Below the pieces are notes generated by a model. The model did no database searches, had not been told where the DNA came from, and saw nothing but the letters and a program-made list of their open reading frames with translations. This document shows, one piece after another, positions 35,234 to 43,410 of a DNA stretch of 64,000 nucleotides (positions within the stretch are counted from its first letter, which is position 1; the number at the start of each line of letters is the position of its first letter). Source of the DNA: Deltaproteobacteria bacterium (GTDB lineage Bacteria; Desulfobacterota; Desulfuromonadia; Desulfuromonadales; Geopsychrobacteraceae). Position numbers and translations under genes: made by a program. The stretch is taken from positions 1-64,000 of the forward strand of contig JAJRQI010000071.1 of the NCBI GenBank assembly GCA_024280335.1, read 5' to 3'.

Positions 35234-36214
35234 GTGAACTTGCCGCTCCGGTTTTTTCTGCTGTTTTTCCTGCTCGGTACGGCCGCCTGTCAACAACAGG
35301 AACCGCCGCCGCTGCCGCTGTTGACGGTCGGCCAGCGGCAGCTGAGCCTGGGGCAATTTGAGCGGGAGCTGCAGAGCAGTTATCCCGATTTTTCCAGCCT
35401 GGAGAAGGACGCGCAGCTAGCGCTGAAAAAACAGCTGATCAACCAGTTGATCGAACGGGAAATGATTCTCGGTGAAACCGATCGCCTGGCAGTCCAGATC
35501 GGACCGGATGAGCTGGATGCGGCGCTGCGTAAATTGCGCGGCAGCTATTCGGCGGAGGAATTTACCGGGATTCTGCGGGAAGCGGGACAGACTCAAGCCA
35601 GCTGGAGTACCGCTTTGAAGTTGCGTCTGCTGACGGAAAAGGTCAGTGCGGCGGTGATTGGATCGCTGAGTCAGGTTAGCGCGCAGGAGGCTGAAGCCTA
35701 CTATCTGCAACATCGCGACAGCTTTCGCCGACCGGCAGAACTGCGGGCCAGGCAGATGCTGCTGCCTGACATCGGGACGGCTAAGCATATTCTCAAGCGG
35801 CTGCGCGACGGCGAAAAGTTCGCCGCGCTGGCAAAGGAGAACTCCCGTTCTCCCGATCGAGAAACGGGCGGCAACCTCGGCTACTTTTCTCAGGGACAAC
35901 TACCGGCCGAATTTGATAAGGTGCTGTTCCGTCTGCCGACCGGCCAGGTCAGCGACCCGGTGGAAAGCCCCTACGGAATTCACCTGTTTCTGGTCGAACG
36001 GCGCCGGAAAGCCGGTCTGCGACCCTATAAACAGGTCGAAGGTGAAATTATTGCCCTGCTGAAGCAGCAAAAAGAGGAGGATGTGTTTCAGCTCTGGCTG
36101 GATAAGCTGCATGAACAAACTTCGGTGAAGGTCAACTGGCAACTGTTGCTGGAGGAAAAACCACCGGAAGATAGATTATTCAAAACTCTCAAAACGTTTT
36201 TGGAGGATATATGA
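35234..36214 (+). CDS. Parvulin-type peptidyl-prolyl isomerase lipoprotein
   Basis: A periplasmic chaperone-isomerase of about 326 residues. Starting from the GTG at 35234, the protein opens with a lipoprotein signal ending LLGTAAC, whose Cys would be lipidated. Longer starts (from 35123) place the signal internally. A helical SurA-like N-domain (about 50-160) precedes the PpiC domain: LRARQMLLPDIGTAKHILKRLRDGEKFAALAKENSRSPDRETGGNLGYFSQGQLP, read in parts, and VSDPVESPYGIHLFLVERR. It assists folding of outer-membrane proteins. It follows mfd and overlaps the next gene as ATGA. Confidence 0.88.
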   Translation: MNLPLRFFLLFFLLGTAACQQQEPPPLPLLTVGQRQLSLGQFERELQSSYPDFSSLEKDAQLALKKQLINQLIEREMILGETDRLAVQIGPDELDAALRKLRGSYSAEEFTGILREAGQTQASWSTALKLRLLTEKVSAAVIGSLSQVSAQEAEAYYLQHRDSFRRPAELRARQMLLPDIGTAKHILKRLRDGEKFAALAKENSRSPDRETGGNLGYFSQGQLPAEFDKVLFRLPTGQVSDPVESPYGIHLFLVERRRKAGLRPYKQVEGEIIALLKQQKEEDVFQLWLDKLHEQTSVKVNWQLLLEEKPPEDRLFKTLKTFLEDI

Positions 36215-37158
36215 TCAGACCATTTGTGTTACTGCTGTTGCTGGCCGGTCTGTTGTCGGCCAACCCGGCTCTGGCGAAAACCTTGAGCAAGGTTGTTGCG
36301 GTGGTCAATAACGACATCATCAGCTCCTATCGGCTGGACAAGGCAGTTCTTGCCGCGCTGGAAAAATACCCCCAGAGCAACCAGTTGACTGCTCAGCAGT
36401 TTGACCAGCTGCGCGAGAACACGTTGGAGCAGCTGATCAATGAAAAATTGGCCAAACAACGGATCAAGGAACTCGGCCTGCGGGTCGGTGAAGCTGAGCT
36501 GAATGCGGCGATCGAAGATGTTCAGCGCAAAAACAACCTGACCCGTACCATGCTGAAAAGCGCCCTGGAAGCTCAGGGGATGGACTTTGCCAGCTACCGT
36601 GCGCAACTCAAGGAGGGGATTCTCCGCTACAAGCTGCTCGGTCGTGAGGTCAACTACAAGGTCCAGGTGACCAGCGGTGAAGTGCGCGAATATTTCCGCG
36701 AGCATATCGACGAATACCGGGCGACCCCCAAGGTTCGGGTCAGCAATATCAGCTATCCGTTGCCGGTTGCTGACGAAGAAAAACTTGCTGAGCTGCGCAA
36801 GCAGGCTGCCGTGACCCGTGATCTGTTGTCGAGCGGTGAACCGCCGGAGACCGTTCTGGCGGCACAGGGGGATGTCGCCAGCATCACTGACCTGGGTGAA
36901 CTGGTCGAATCAGAGTTGACCGAGCATATGCGCAAAGCGTTGGCCGGTCTCGATATCGGCCAGGTGAGTGAGTTGATGGAGATGAACGGGCAACTCCACA
37001 TGTTTCTGGTCACTGATCGCAACCCGGGTGATATTCACCTTTTCGACCGGGTCAAGGGGGAGATCGAGCAGATCATCGAAAAGAAAAAGACCGAGATCCG
37101 CTATAAGGAATGGACCCAGGAGCTGCGGGACGATGGCTACGTTGATATCCGTATTTGA
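36211..37158 (+). CDS. SurA-like periplasmic chaperone
   Basis: A 315-residue protein with a signal peptide (residues 1-22, ending NPALA) and a SurA N-terminal domain: LSKVVAVVNNDIISSYRLDKAV and LEQLINEKLAKQRIKELGLRV. A divergent parvulin-like domain follows, recognised from spacing and from LGELVESELTEHMRKALAGLDIGQVSELMEM. The usual parvulin active-site residues are not clear, so it may act mainly as a chaperone. It is coupled to the upstream isomerase lipoprotein by ATGA. The pair after mfd resembles the layout I recall from Geobacter relatives. Confidence 0.87.
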   Translation: MIRPFVLLLLLAGLLSANPALAKTLSKVVAVVNNDIISSYRLDKAVLAALEKYPQSNQLTAQQFDQLRENTLEQLINEKLAKQRIKELGLRVGEAELNAAIEDVQRKNNLTRTMLKSALEAQGMDFASYRAQLKEGILRYKLLGREVNYKVQVTSGEVREYFREHIDEYRATPKVRVSNISYPLPVADEEKLAELRKQAAVTRDLLSSGEPPETVLAAQGDVASITDLGELVESELTEHMRKALAGLDIGQVSELMEMNGQLHMFLVTDRNPGDIHLFDRVKGEIEQIIEKKKTEIRYKEWTQELRDDGYVDIRI

Positions 37159-37269
37159 TTAATTCTGTTTCATTGGCTGTCATTGCAAAGTAGCCGTTTC
37201 CTGCTAGCCTCTGTAATCAACAAGACTATTTCCATTTGCACCACTGATATTTCCTGTGAGGGAGAGCCG

Positions 37270-38106
37270 ATGAAATCAGCAATTATTGTCGCCGAAGCTG
37301 CCGAAGAACGCCGGGCGATTGCACAATTTTTGAAGCCGACCGAACTTTTCAACCAGATACATTTTTGCGGAACCGGCGAAGAGGTCGACTTTCTGCTGGA
37401 AAACAGCAACATCGACTGCATCTTCTGTGATGTCTATGCACAACACAAAGAGGCACGTCCCTTTACGGCACGACTGGTTGAAGTTGCCGATAGCTACCGG
37501 CTGCAGCTGGTTTTCTTCTCCCATCTTGATCCGGCCGAACTCTCGCAGTTAGGAGTTCTACCCGCCGGAGCACAGTGTTTAAACTACCAGGCATCACCGG
37601 CCAGCACCACGGCGCTGCTCAGCCACCTGTTGCGGGAGCCGCTGGCGGCAAAGGGGGCGACAGCAAAAAACCTGAGTGATAATCTGATCGATCACAGTTC
37701 CGGAATCTATAATCGCTTTTACTTTGATGCTCTCCTCGATCAGGAGCTGTCCCGCTCCAAGCTGACCGGACGACCCTTTTCACTGCTGTTGATCGAACCG
37801 CAGAGTCATGAAAAATCAACTCTGGATGAAAATTGGTCTGCACTGTTCCCCTCGGTCACACTGACCATCAAGGAACAGATCAGAGCTTCGGATCTGCTCT
37901 GCCGGATCGAAAAGAAGCGTTTGGCCCTGCTGCTGCCGGAAACGACCTCCTCGAATGCCGAGCGGGTGATCAAGCGGATTCAAAGCCGGGTGCTGGAACT
38001 GGCCGATGGATTCCCTGTTTCCCTGAAGTTCGGCCTGGTTTCACCGCATCAGGCTAACCATTTCAATCGCCACGGCTTGTTGAGTGCCGCGGAAGCTGCG
38101 TTGTAA
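37270..38106 (+). CDS. Receiver-like domain fused to a degenerate GGDEF domain
   Basis: A 278-residue cytoplasmic protein. Residues 1-120 follow a response-regulator-like fold (KSAIIVAEAAEERRAIAQFL, IDCIFCDVYA with a possible phospho-Asp). Residues 145-278 align with a GGDEF domain: SGIYNRFYFDALLDQELSRSK, FSLLLIEPQ, then RASDLLCRIEKKRLALLLPETT. The catalytic GGDEF is replaced by EKKRL and the metal-site DxDxFK is lost, so cyclase activity is not expected. The RxxD inhibitory site (RASD) is kept at its exact distance. This suggests a c-di-GMP-binding receptor. The start at 37270 follows GAGGGAGA; the frame is open further upstream. Confidence 0.8.
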   Translation: MKSAIIVAEAAEERRAIAQFLKPTELFNQIHFCGTGEEVDFLLENSNIDCIFCDVYAQHKEARPFTARLVEVADSYRLQLVFFSHLDPAELSQLGVLPAGAQCLNYQASPASTTALLSHLLREPLAAKGATAKNLSDNLIDHSSGIYNRFYFDALLDQELSRSKLTGRPFSLLLIEPQSHEKSTLDENWSALFPSVTLTIKEQIRASDLLCRIEKKRLALLLPETTSSNAERVIKRIQSRVLELADGFPVSLKFGLVSPHQANHFNRHGLLSAAEAAL

Positions 38107-38124
38107 GCGAATTCTCGGCTGTGC

Positions 38125-38796
38125 TCAAAGCGACGCCAGCCAGATGCAGTGGCGGGCCCCCTTGCCCCGACCGATGGCACGGGGGCGCGTCTCTTCGACG
38201 GTAAAACCGGCCTGTTGCAGGCGTTTGCTGAAGAGGGCATCGGGGGCGACCGACCAGACCGCCAATACGCCCTGCGGTTTGAGGGCTTTGCGCGCCGCGC
38301 GCAGCCCGGCCGGGCCGTAGAGCCAACTGTTCTCCGGTTGCGTTAAACCTTGCGGGCCGTTATCGACGTCGAGCAGGATCGCGTCGAAGGCGCGTGCTGA
38401 TTGTTTCAGCAGCCTGGCAACATCGCCGACCTCTACCCTGACCCGTCGATCCTGCAGCGGGTCTCCGGCCAGATGGCCGAAAATCTTCCGGTTCCACTCC
38501 ACCAGCCCCGTCACCAGTTCGGCGACGACGACCGTTGCGTTTTTCGGCAGATGCTGCAGCGCGGCGGCGGTGGTAAAGCCCATCCCCAGTCCGCCGATCA
38601 GGATTTGCGGCTGCTGCCGCTGCGCAACCCGTCGGCAACTGAGTTTCGCCAGCGCCTCTTCGGAACCGTGGGCGCGGCTGTTCATCAGTTCGCAGTTATT
38701 GACGCGGATCGAGTACTCTTCTCCCCGTTTCGACAGGCGCAGTTCGCCGCCCTGGTTCGGGATTATCGCACTATCGAGGGTTTCCCAGGGGATCAT
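38125..38796 (-). CDS. Spermidine-synthase-like methyltransferase-fold protein
   Basis: A 223-residue protein with the SAM-binding Rossmann fold of the spermidine/spermine synthase family: ILIGGLGMGFTTAAAL (glycine-rich loop), VVVAELVTGLVEWN (acidic end of strand 2), VEVGDVARLL and FDAILLDVDNGP. Family enzymes transfer aminopropyl groups, but many short members of this sort have unknown substrates. The ATG at 38796 overlaps the stop of the methyltransferase-zinc-ribbon gene as ATGA, so the two are coupled. Confidence 0.82.
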   Translation of the reverse strand: MIPWETLDSAIIPNQGGELRLSKRGEEYSIRVNNCELMNSRAHGSEEALAKLSCRRVAQRQQPQILIGGLGMGFTTAAALQHLPKNATVVVAELVTGLVEWNRKIFGHLAGDPLQDRRVRVEVGDVARLLKQSARAFDAILLDVDNGPQGLTQPENSWLYGPAGLRAARKALKPQGVLAVWSVAPDALFSKRLQQAGFTVEETRPRAIGRGKGARHCIWLASL

Positions 38797-39683
38797 CGCT
38801 TCTCTTCCATGGTCGATATCCGGCCGAAATCTTTTTTGCACTGCCGGCAATGCCACTCGGGGGCATCCCGCTGCAGCAGACAGCCGCCGGCGATGATCTG
38901 TCCCGAGTCCAGGCCGTGGAGGATCTGCCGGGTCAGGGCCGGTTTGCCGTAGACAATTTTACCGACCTTGTCGCTGTCGCAGAACGGGCAGTGCGGGTAG
39001 CCGGCGGGGTCGAAATCCTGATTGCGGCTTGCGGTAATGCTGGTGGCGCCGGGGTCCGGCTTGCGGGCTGCTCCGCGGATGGTGCGGTGGACAATCGCCG
39101 GTGCCCCGAGCAGGACTTCATCCTTGCAGCTTTGCAGCAGAAACCCGGCAGCTTTTATCGCCCGGCCGGTGTCGCGGGTCAGGTGACAATTGCCGCAGCA
39201 GCAACTCCAGAACGGTTCTATACGCCGCTGCCAGCGGCGGGTACTCGGTTTGAGGGCGACGACATGCTCGAGAAACAGCAAGGTGCCGCCCGGCCGCAGC
39301 AGCCGATAGAGCTCAGTCAGGGTTTGCTGTAGATCTGTGACCGAGCAAAGCACCAAGGTGGAGACGATGGTATCCAGGGAGTTGTCCGGCAGGTCGATCG
39401 CGGCCGCATTCCAGTCGGTCAGTTGTGGCTTTCCCCTGTTGTGTTGTCGCAGCCGATTCAGCAGCTTGGCCCGCATCTGCTGATCCGGTTCGCTGAGGAT
39501 AAGTTTCGTGTCTGGCGGGTAGTGTTGTAGGTTGATCCCGGTTCCCGCGCCGATTTCCAGCACCTGGCCCTGCGCGGCAGCCATCAGCTCTGCGCGCCAG
39601 TCGTGCAGGCAGAGCTTTTCGCTGCGCTGCATGACCCAGTCGTAAGTCTGGGCCATTATGAAGGCACTGATCGGGCGAAACAT
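38793..39683 (-). CDS. Class I SAM methyltransferase fused to a C-terminal zinc-ribbon domain
   Basis: A 296-residue protein. Residues 1-200 are a UbiE-like methyltransferase: VLEIGAGTGINLQHYPP (SAM loop), LILSEPDQQM, LPDNSLDTIVSTLVLCSV and LLRPGGTLLFLEHV. Residues 232-296 are a separate domain with two Cys pairs (HCPFCDSDKVGKIVYGKPA and EWHCRQCKKDFGR) around a LDSGQIIAGGCLL segment. This domain matches, as I recall, small stand-alone proteins of unknown function. A Cys-rich patch (FWSCCCGNCH) lies between the two parts. The zinc ribbon might bind RNA or protein; the methyl acceptor is unknown. Confidence 0.8.
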   Translation of the reverse strand: MFRPISAFIMAQTYDWVMQRSEKLCLHDWRAELMAAAQGQVLEIGAGTGINLQHYPPDTKLILSEPDQQMRAKLLNRLRQHNRGKPQLTDWNAAAIDLPDNSLDTIVSTLVLCSVTDLQQTLTELYRLLRPGGTLLFLEHVVALKPSTRRWQRRIEPFWSCCCGNCHLTRDTGRAIKAAGFLLQSCKDEVLLGAPAIVHRTIRGAARKPDPGATSITASRNQDFDPAGYPHCPFCDSDKVGKIVYGKPALTRQILHGLDSGQIIAGGCLLQRDAPEWHCRQCKKDFGRISTMEEKR

Positions 39684-39689
39684 GATTTC

Positions 39690-40211
39690 CTACTCAAGCT
39701 CGAGGTGGCGTTCGACAAAGTCCTCGACGCTGTCAATCTGACTTTGCAGTTCGATGATTTTATTATCGTACTCCAGCAGTTCGCTGTCGACCCTGGTCAG
39801 CCGTTGTTTGAGCATTTTTAATTGTTCCTGTACTTCCTGCTTGCTCAGCCGGTCTTTGTTGTTGCCGGTCTGTTCCTCGATCTGCTCGATCCGCTGTTCC
39901 CACTGGCGGATAATATCCTCAAAGCGGGTCCTGGACGTATTGCTCCGCTGTTTGTCGCGTTCGAGCTGTTCGATCCGCCGCGAGCGAAAGTTCAGGTAGG
40001 CAACGGCGATATCCAGTTTGCGCAGGATTGTTTGCTGACTGTTCTGCTGTGTCTGGCTATAGAGTAATTCGGTCAGTCGATCGACCGAGGTCGACAGGTT
40101 GCGGATCTCCAGAGAGATGATCTCGGCAGTTGCCGACTCCTCGGCGGCGGATGACAGTAGCGGCAGGCCGGCGATCAGCAGGAACAGCAGCAGTGATAAT
40201 TTTTTTAGCAT
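39690..40211 (-). CDS. Exported coiled-coil protein of unknown function
   Basis: A 173-residue protein with a signal peptide (MLKKLSLLLFLLIAGLPLLSSA) followed by an almost wholly helical, Gln/Glu/Arg-rich mature part with heptad-like spacing (LRKLDIAVAYLNFRSRRIEQLERD and VQEQLKMLKQRLTRVDSELLEYDNKIIELQ). It is probably a periplasmic coiled coil. The function is not known to me. It lies six bases upstream of the methyltransferase gene on the same strand, hence probably co-transcribed. Confidence 0.75.
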   Translation of the reverse strand: MLKKLSLLLFLLIAGLPLLSSAAEESATAEIISLEIRNLSTSVDRLTELLYSQTQQNSQQTILRKLDIAVAYLNFRSRRIEQLERDKQRSNTSRTRFEDIIRQWEQRIEQIEEQTGNNKDRLSKQEVQEQLKMLKQRLTRVDSELLEYDNKIIELQSQIDSVEDFVERHLELE

Positions 40212-40275
40212 TTTCCCCTCCCAGGTGGTGTTGTGATAATTTGCTTGGTTGTAGCAGGATCAGCAGGTGATTAAT

Positions 40276-40290
40276 AGGCAAATATTGCCT
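40276..40290. promoter_or_regulatory. Palindrome between the coiled-coil gene and the ABC exporter
   Basis: AGGCAA-ATA-TTGCCT is a perfect 6+3+6 inverted repeat in the 140-bp divergent spacer, 62 bases before the ATPase start. It is a candidate operator for either gene. Confidence 0.3.
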
Positions 40291-40351
40291 GCCGGTTTGC
40301 TCTCGGTGTTGCTGTCTTGCCAGTCTGGGACAGCGCATGTATAGTCGCGGC

Positions 40352-41278
40352 ATGGATGCACTGGTGATCAAAAATCTGTACAAATCGTTTGCTGGAACCG
40401 TTGTTGTCAAGGGGGTCGATTTCACCATCAAGCAGGGTGAAATTCTCGGTCTGCTCGGTCCGAACGGCGCGGGGAAAAGTACCATTATCAATATGATCGT
40501 CGGGGTTGCCCGGATCGATTCCGGAAGCATCACTGCGTTCGGTTACGACAATCAGCGGGATTACCGCAAAACCCGACAGATGCTCGGGGTGGTACATCAG
40601 GAGGTTGTTATCGACAACTTCTTTACCATCGATCAGGCGCTTAAACTGCACGCCGGCTATTACGGGGTCAAGGATGATCCGGTCTGGCGGCAGTTGCTGA
40701 TCGACAAACTCGGCCTGCGGCCGCATCTGGACAAGGTGATGCTGAAGCTCTCCGGCGGCATGAAGCGCCGCTTTATGATTGCCAAGGCGCTGATCCACCG
40801 GCCGCAACTGCTGATTCTGGATGAGCCGACCGCCGGGGTCGATGTCGAGCTGCGCCACGGTCTCTGGGAGTTTGTCCGTGAGATCAACCGCGAGGGGACG
40901 ACCATCCTGTTGACCACGCACTATTTAGAAGAGGCGGAGGAGATGTGCGACCGGATCGCCATCATGCATCATGGTCAGCTGATCGCCATGGAAGCGACCC
41001 ATGAGCTGGTGCGCCGCTTGTCGAACCGGCAACTGCGCCTCTGGTTGGAGCTGCCGTTGCAAGAAATGCCGGTCGGCTTGGAGGCGTATCGGCCGAAGCT
41101 CAAGGAGGATGGCCGCCAACTGCTGCTCAATCTGCCGGCCGGGGAGAGCGCCGGGATCTTGCTGGGACGGATCTGCGAACTGGGCTTGAAGGTCCGTGAC
41201 ATTGAAACCGACCAGAGCGGTCTTGAGGAGGTCTTTATCCAGCTGACCGGCCTGCAGGGGGCTGCGCATGGCCGCTAA
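40352..41278 (+). CDS. ABC-2 type exporter ATP-binding protein
   Basis: A 308-residue ATPase of the YadG/NodI/DrrA group. It has Walker A GPNGAGKST, Q-loop VVHQEVVID, signature LSGGMKRRFMIAKA, Walker B LLILDEPTAGVD and switch His LTTHYLEEAEEMCDR. The C-terminal 90 residues form the extra domain usual in exporters of this group. The start at 40352 (MDALVIKNLYKSF) is chosen over an ATG 15 bases upstream. It overlaps the permease gene by 11 bases. Confidence 0.92.
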   Translation: MDALVIKNLYKSFAGTVVVKGVDFTIKQGEILGLLGPNGAGKSTIINMIVGVARIDSGSITAFGYDNQRDYRKTRQMLGVVHQEVVIDNFFTIDQALKLHAGYYGVKDDPVWRQLLIDKLGLRPHLDKVMLKLSGGMKRRFMIAKALIHRPQLLILDEPTAGVDVELRHGLWEFVREINREGTTILLTTHYLEEAEEMCDRIAIMHHGQLIAMEATHELVRRLSNRQLRLWLELPLQEMPVGLEAYRPKLKEDGRQLLLNLPAGESAGILLGRICELGLKVRDIETDQSGLEEVFIQLTGLQGAAHGR

Positions 41279-42056
41279 ATCCTCACGTCAGTTCAATCCC
41301 TGGCTGCCGTTTGTCACCCTGCTGCGCAAGGAAATTCTGCGTTTCTGGCGGGTCTCCTCGCAGACCTTGCTGACGCCGATCATCACTGCTTCGCTCTATC
41401 TGTTTGTCTTCGGCGCTACCCTCGGCGAGCGACTCAACGTAATCGAAGCTTTCAGTTATGCCCAGTTTGTAATCCCCGGGCTGATCCTGATGGGAGTGAT
41501 CAACAACTCCTTTGCCAATACCTCTTCATCGCTGTTCATGTCGCGCTATCTCGGCGGGATCGTCGATCTGCTGGTGACGCCGGTCAGCCCGCCGCAGTTT
41601 ATTCTTGCCTATACCTTGGCGGCGATGCTGCGCGGCCTGCTGGTCGGCACGGTGGTCGGGTTGATTTCGACTCTGTTCGCCGAGCTGCCTTGGGAGGCCC
41701 CGCTGCTGGCAATCCTGATGGCGATGCTGGCCAGTTTTTTGTTTGCCCAGTTCGGTTTGATTGCGTCGATTTTTGCTCATAATTTCGATACCTTATCGAT
41801 GTACAGTAACTTTCTGATCCTGCCGCTGATCTATCTCGGCGGGGTTTTCTATCCGATTTCGATCCTGCCCGATCCCTGGCGAGGATTATCCTATCTGAAC
41901 CCGCTTTTTTATCTGATCGACGGTTTTCGCCATGCACTGCTCGGGGTCGGCGATACCAGCTACCTGATGGCCTTCGGCGTCAGTGGCGCGATCGCCTTGG
42001 CGCTGTTCTGCTGGGCTGCCTGGTTGATCGGCAAGGGCTATCGGTTACGGATTTAA
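41268..42056 (+). CDS. ABC-2 type exporter permease (YadH-like)
   Basis: A 262-residue membrane protein with six hydrophobic helices and the ABC-2 signature region ILPLIYLGGVFYPISILPDPWRGLSYLNPLFYLIDGFRHALLG. With the preceding ATPase it forms a two-component exporter; substrates in the family range from polysaccharides to drugs. A 48-bp gap with a GGGAGG site leads to the selenoprotein gene. Confidence 0.92.
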   Translation: MAAKSSRQFNPWLPFVTLLRKEILRFWRVSSQTLLTPIITASLYLFVFGATLGERLNVIEAFSYAQFVIPGLILMGVINNSFANTSSSLFMSRYLGGIVDLLVTPVSPPQFILAYTLAAMLRGLLVGTVVGLISTLFAELPWEAPLLAILMAMLASFLFAQFGLIASIFAHNFDTLSMYSNFLILPLIYLGGVFYPISILPDPWRGLSYLNPLFYLIDGFRHALLGVGDTSYLMAFGVSGAIALALFCWAAWLIGKGYRLRI

Positions 42057-42104
42057 CCCAGCAACAGGCGGATTTTCCTGCTCCAGCCAAAAGGGAGGTT
42101 GATC

Positions 42105-42395
42105 ATGTTGTCAGCAAAAAACGGCAAGGCATTCAGCGGTTTTTATGATGCGGTCCGGGACGAATCGCTTCTCGATCGAAAAACCACCATTTTGATCGGC
42201 CTGGCGGCCGCGCTGACCTCCGGTTGTGCGCCTTGACTGGAACATTACCTTGGCGTCGCCAGGGTCGAAGGGATCAGTGATGAAGAGATCGGTGCCGTGC
42301 AGGGTTTATGTATGGCGGTCTCTGCCGGGCGGGTCAACGCCCAATTGAAAGATGTGGAAAAGAAATTGCGTAAAGAACGGGACGAAAAGGCTTAG
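42105..42395 (+). CDS. AhpD-like (carboxymuconolactone decarboxylase family) selenoprotein, in-frame UGA read as Sec
   Basis: A 96-residue protein is obtained if the TGA at 42234-42236 is read as selenocysteine. The sequence around it is LTSGCAP-U-LEHYLGVARVEG: Cys41, Sec44 and His47 occupy the place of the CxxC...H redox site of AhpD-type proteins. The part after UGA continues in frame for 52 codons and keeps the family pattern ISDEEIGAVQGLCMAVSAGRV. GGGAGG lies six bases before the ATG. A hairpin suited to a SECIS begins 10 bases after the UGA. A normal gene caller would split or miss it. hslO begins two bases after the stop. The likely role is a small thiol/selenol oxidoreductase or peroxidase partner; the substrate is unknown. 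Confidence 0.88.
42247..42265 (+). promoter_or_regulatory. Candidate bacterial SECIS hairpin
   Basis: ACCTTGGC (42247-42254) pairs with GCCAGGGT (42258-42265), including one G-U pair, around the loop GTC. The loop starts 19 bases after the UGA and its first base is G. Both fit the loose rules for bacterial SECIS elements (a stem-loop shortly after UGA with a G early in the apical loop), which bring SelB to the ribosome. Folding and SelB binding are untested. Confidence 0.6.
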
Positions 42396-42397
42396 AG

Positions 42398-43279
42398 ATG
42401 GGATTGAAGATGCAGGATCATTTGGTTCGGGTGGTCAGCCCGGATGGTTTGCTGCGCGGTGTCGCAGCGGTGACTACCGGACTGGTCAAGGATATTTGTC
42501 AAAAACAGCAGACCGATCTGACCGCTACGGTTGCTCTCGGCCGCCTGTTGACCGGTGGCGCTTTAATGGGTTGCCTGCTCAAAGGGCCGCAGCGTTTGGC
42601 ACTGATGGTTGAGGGGAACGGCCCGCTCGGCAAGTTGAGCGTCGAAACGGATGCCGCCGGGCGGGTACGGGGTTCGATCCGCAATCCGTTGGCCGGGTTG
42701 CCACCGAAAGAAGATCGCTTCGATGTCGCCGGGGCGATCGGTAAGGCGGGATTTCTACACGTCTGGAAGGATCTCGGCCTGAAGGCACCCTATCAGAGTA
42801 TGGTGCAGCTGCAGAGCAGTGAAATCGCCGAAGACCTGGCCTGGTATCTGACCAGCTCTGAGCAGATCCCCTCAAGTGTTGCCCTGGGTGTTGAGCTCGA
42901 CAGCGAGGGGCAGGTCGCTGCCGCCGGCGGCTTGCTGGTGCAGTCGCTGCCGCCGGGGGATGAGCAGCGGGTCGACTTGCTGGTAGAGCGTCTGCAGCAG
43001 TTGCCGCCGATCACCAGCTTGCTGCGTCAGGGACTGACACCGGCAGAGATTCTCGGCCGACTGTTCGGCGAGCTGGATTTTCGCGTGCAGGCTGAGGTTC
43101 CGCTGTACTTTCACTGTCCCTGCAACCAGCAGCAGATCGAACGGATGCTGGTCAGCCTGGGGGATGACGAACTGCAGGCGCTTGCCGCTGAACAGCAACC
43201 GGTAGAGGTGACCTGCGAATACTGCCGCAAGAGTTATCACTTTGCGCGGGAAGAGTTGTTGGTGCTTATGGGTAGCTAG
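42398..43279 (+). CDS. hslO: Redox-regulated chaperone Hsp33
   Basis: A 293-residue chaperone. The N-terminal core (MQDHLVRVVSPDGLLRG, ALGRLLTGGALMGCLLKG, GPLGKLSVETDAAGRVRG) is followed by a linker and the C-terminal zinc redox switch with CPC (FHCPCNQQQIERML) and CEYC (VTCEYCRKSYHF). When oxidised these cysteines form disulfides, release zinc and activate holdase function. It starts two bases after the selenoprotein stop, so a thiol-based stress protein and a redox selenoprotein share an operon. Confidence 0.95.
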   Translation: MGLKMQDHLVRVVSPDGLLRGVAAVTTGLVKDICQKQQTDLTATVALGRLLTGGALMGCLLKGPQRLALMVEGNGPLGKLSVETDAAGRVRGSIRNPLAGLPPKEDRFDVAGAIGKAGFLHVWKDLGLKAPYQSMVQLQSSEIAEDLAWYLTSSEQIPSSVALGVELDSEGQVAAAGGLLVQSLPPGDEQRVDLLVERLQQLPPITSLLRQGLTPAEILGRLFGELDFRVQAEVPLYFHCPCNQQQIERMLVSLGDDELQALAAEQQPVEVTCEYCRKSYHFAREELLVLMGS

Positions 43280-43410
43280 AAGGCTGCCGATTCCGAAACT
43301 GTGCTTTTGGTTACAGTTTTTATGAACGGCAAACAGCTGATCAGCAGCGAGCTGTTCTTGAGTTGAGAACTCGGAAAAAACAAAAAACATCGACTTCTTC
43401 AATCATTAGA

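Noticed and set aside
42234-42236. The UGA at codon 44 as a plain nonsense mutation
   Set aside because: It falls exactly at the redox Cys position, with undisturbed family sequence after it and a SECIS-like hairpin.
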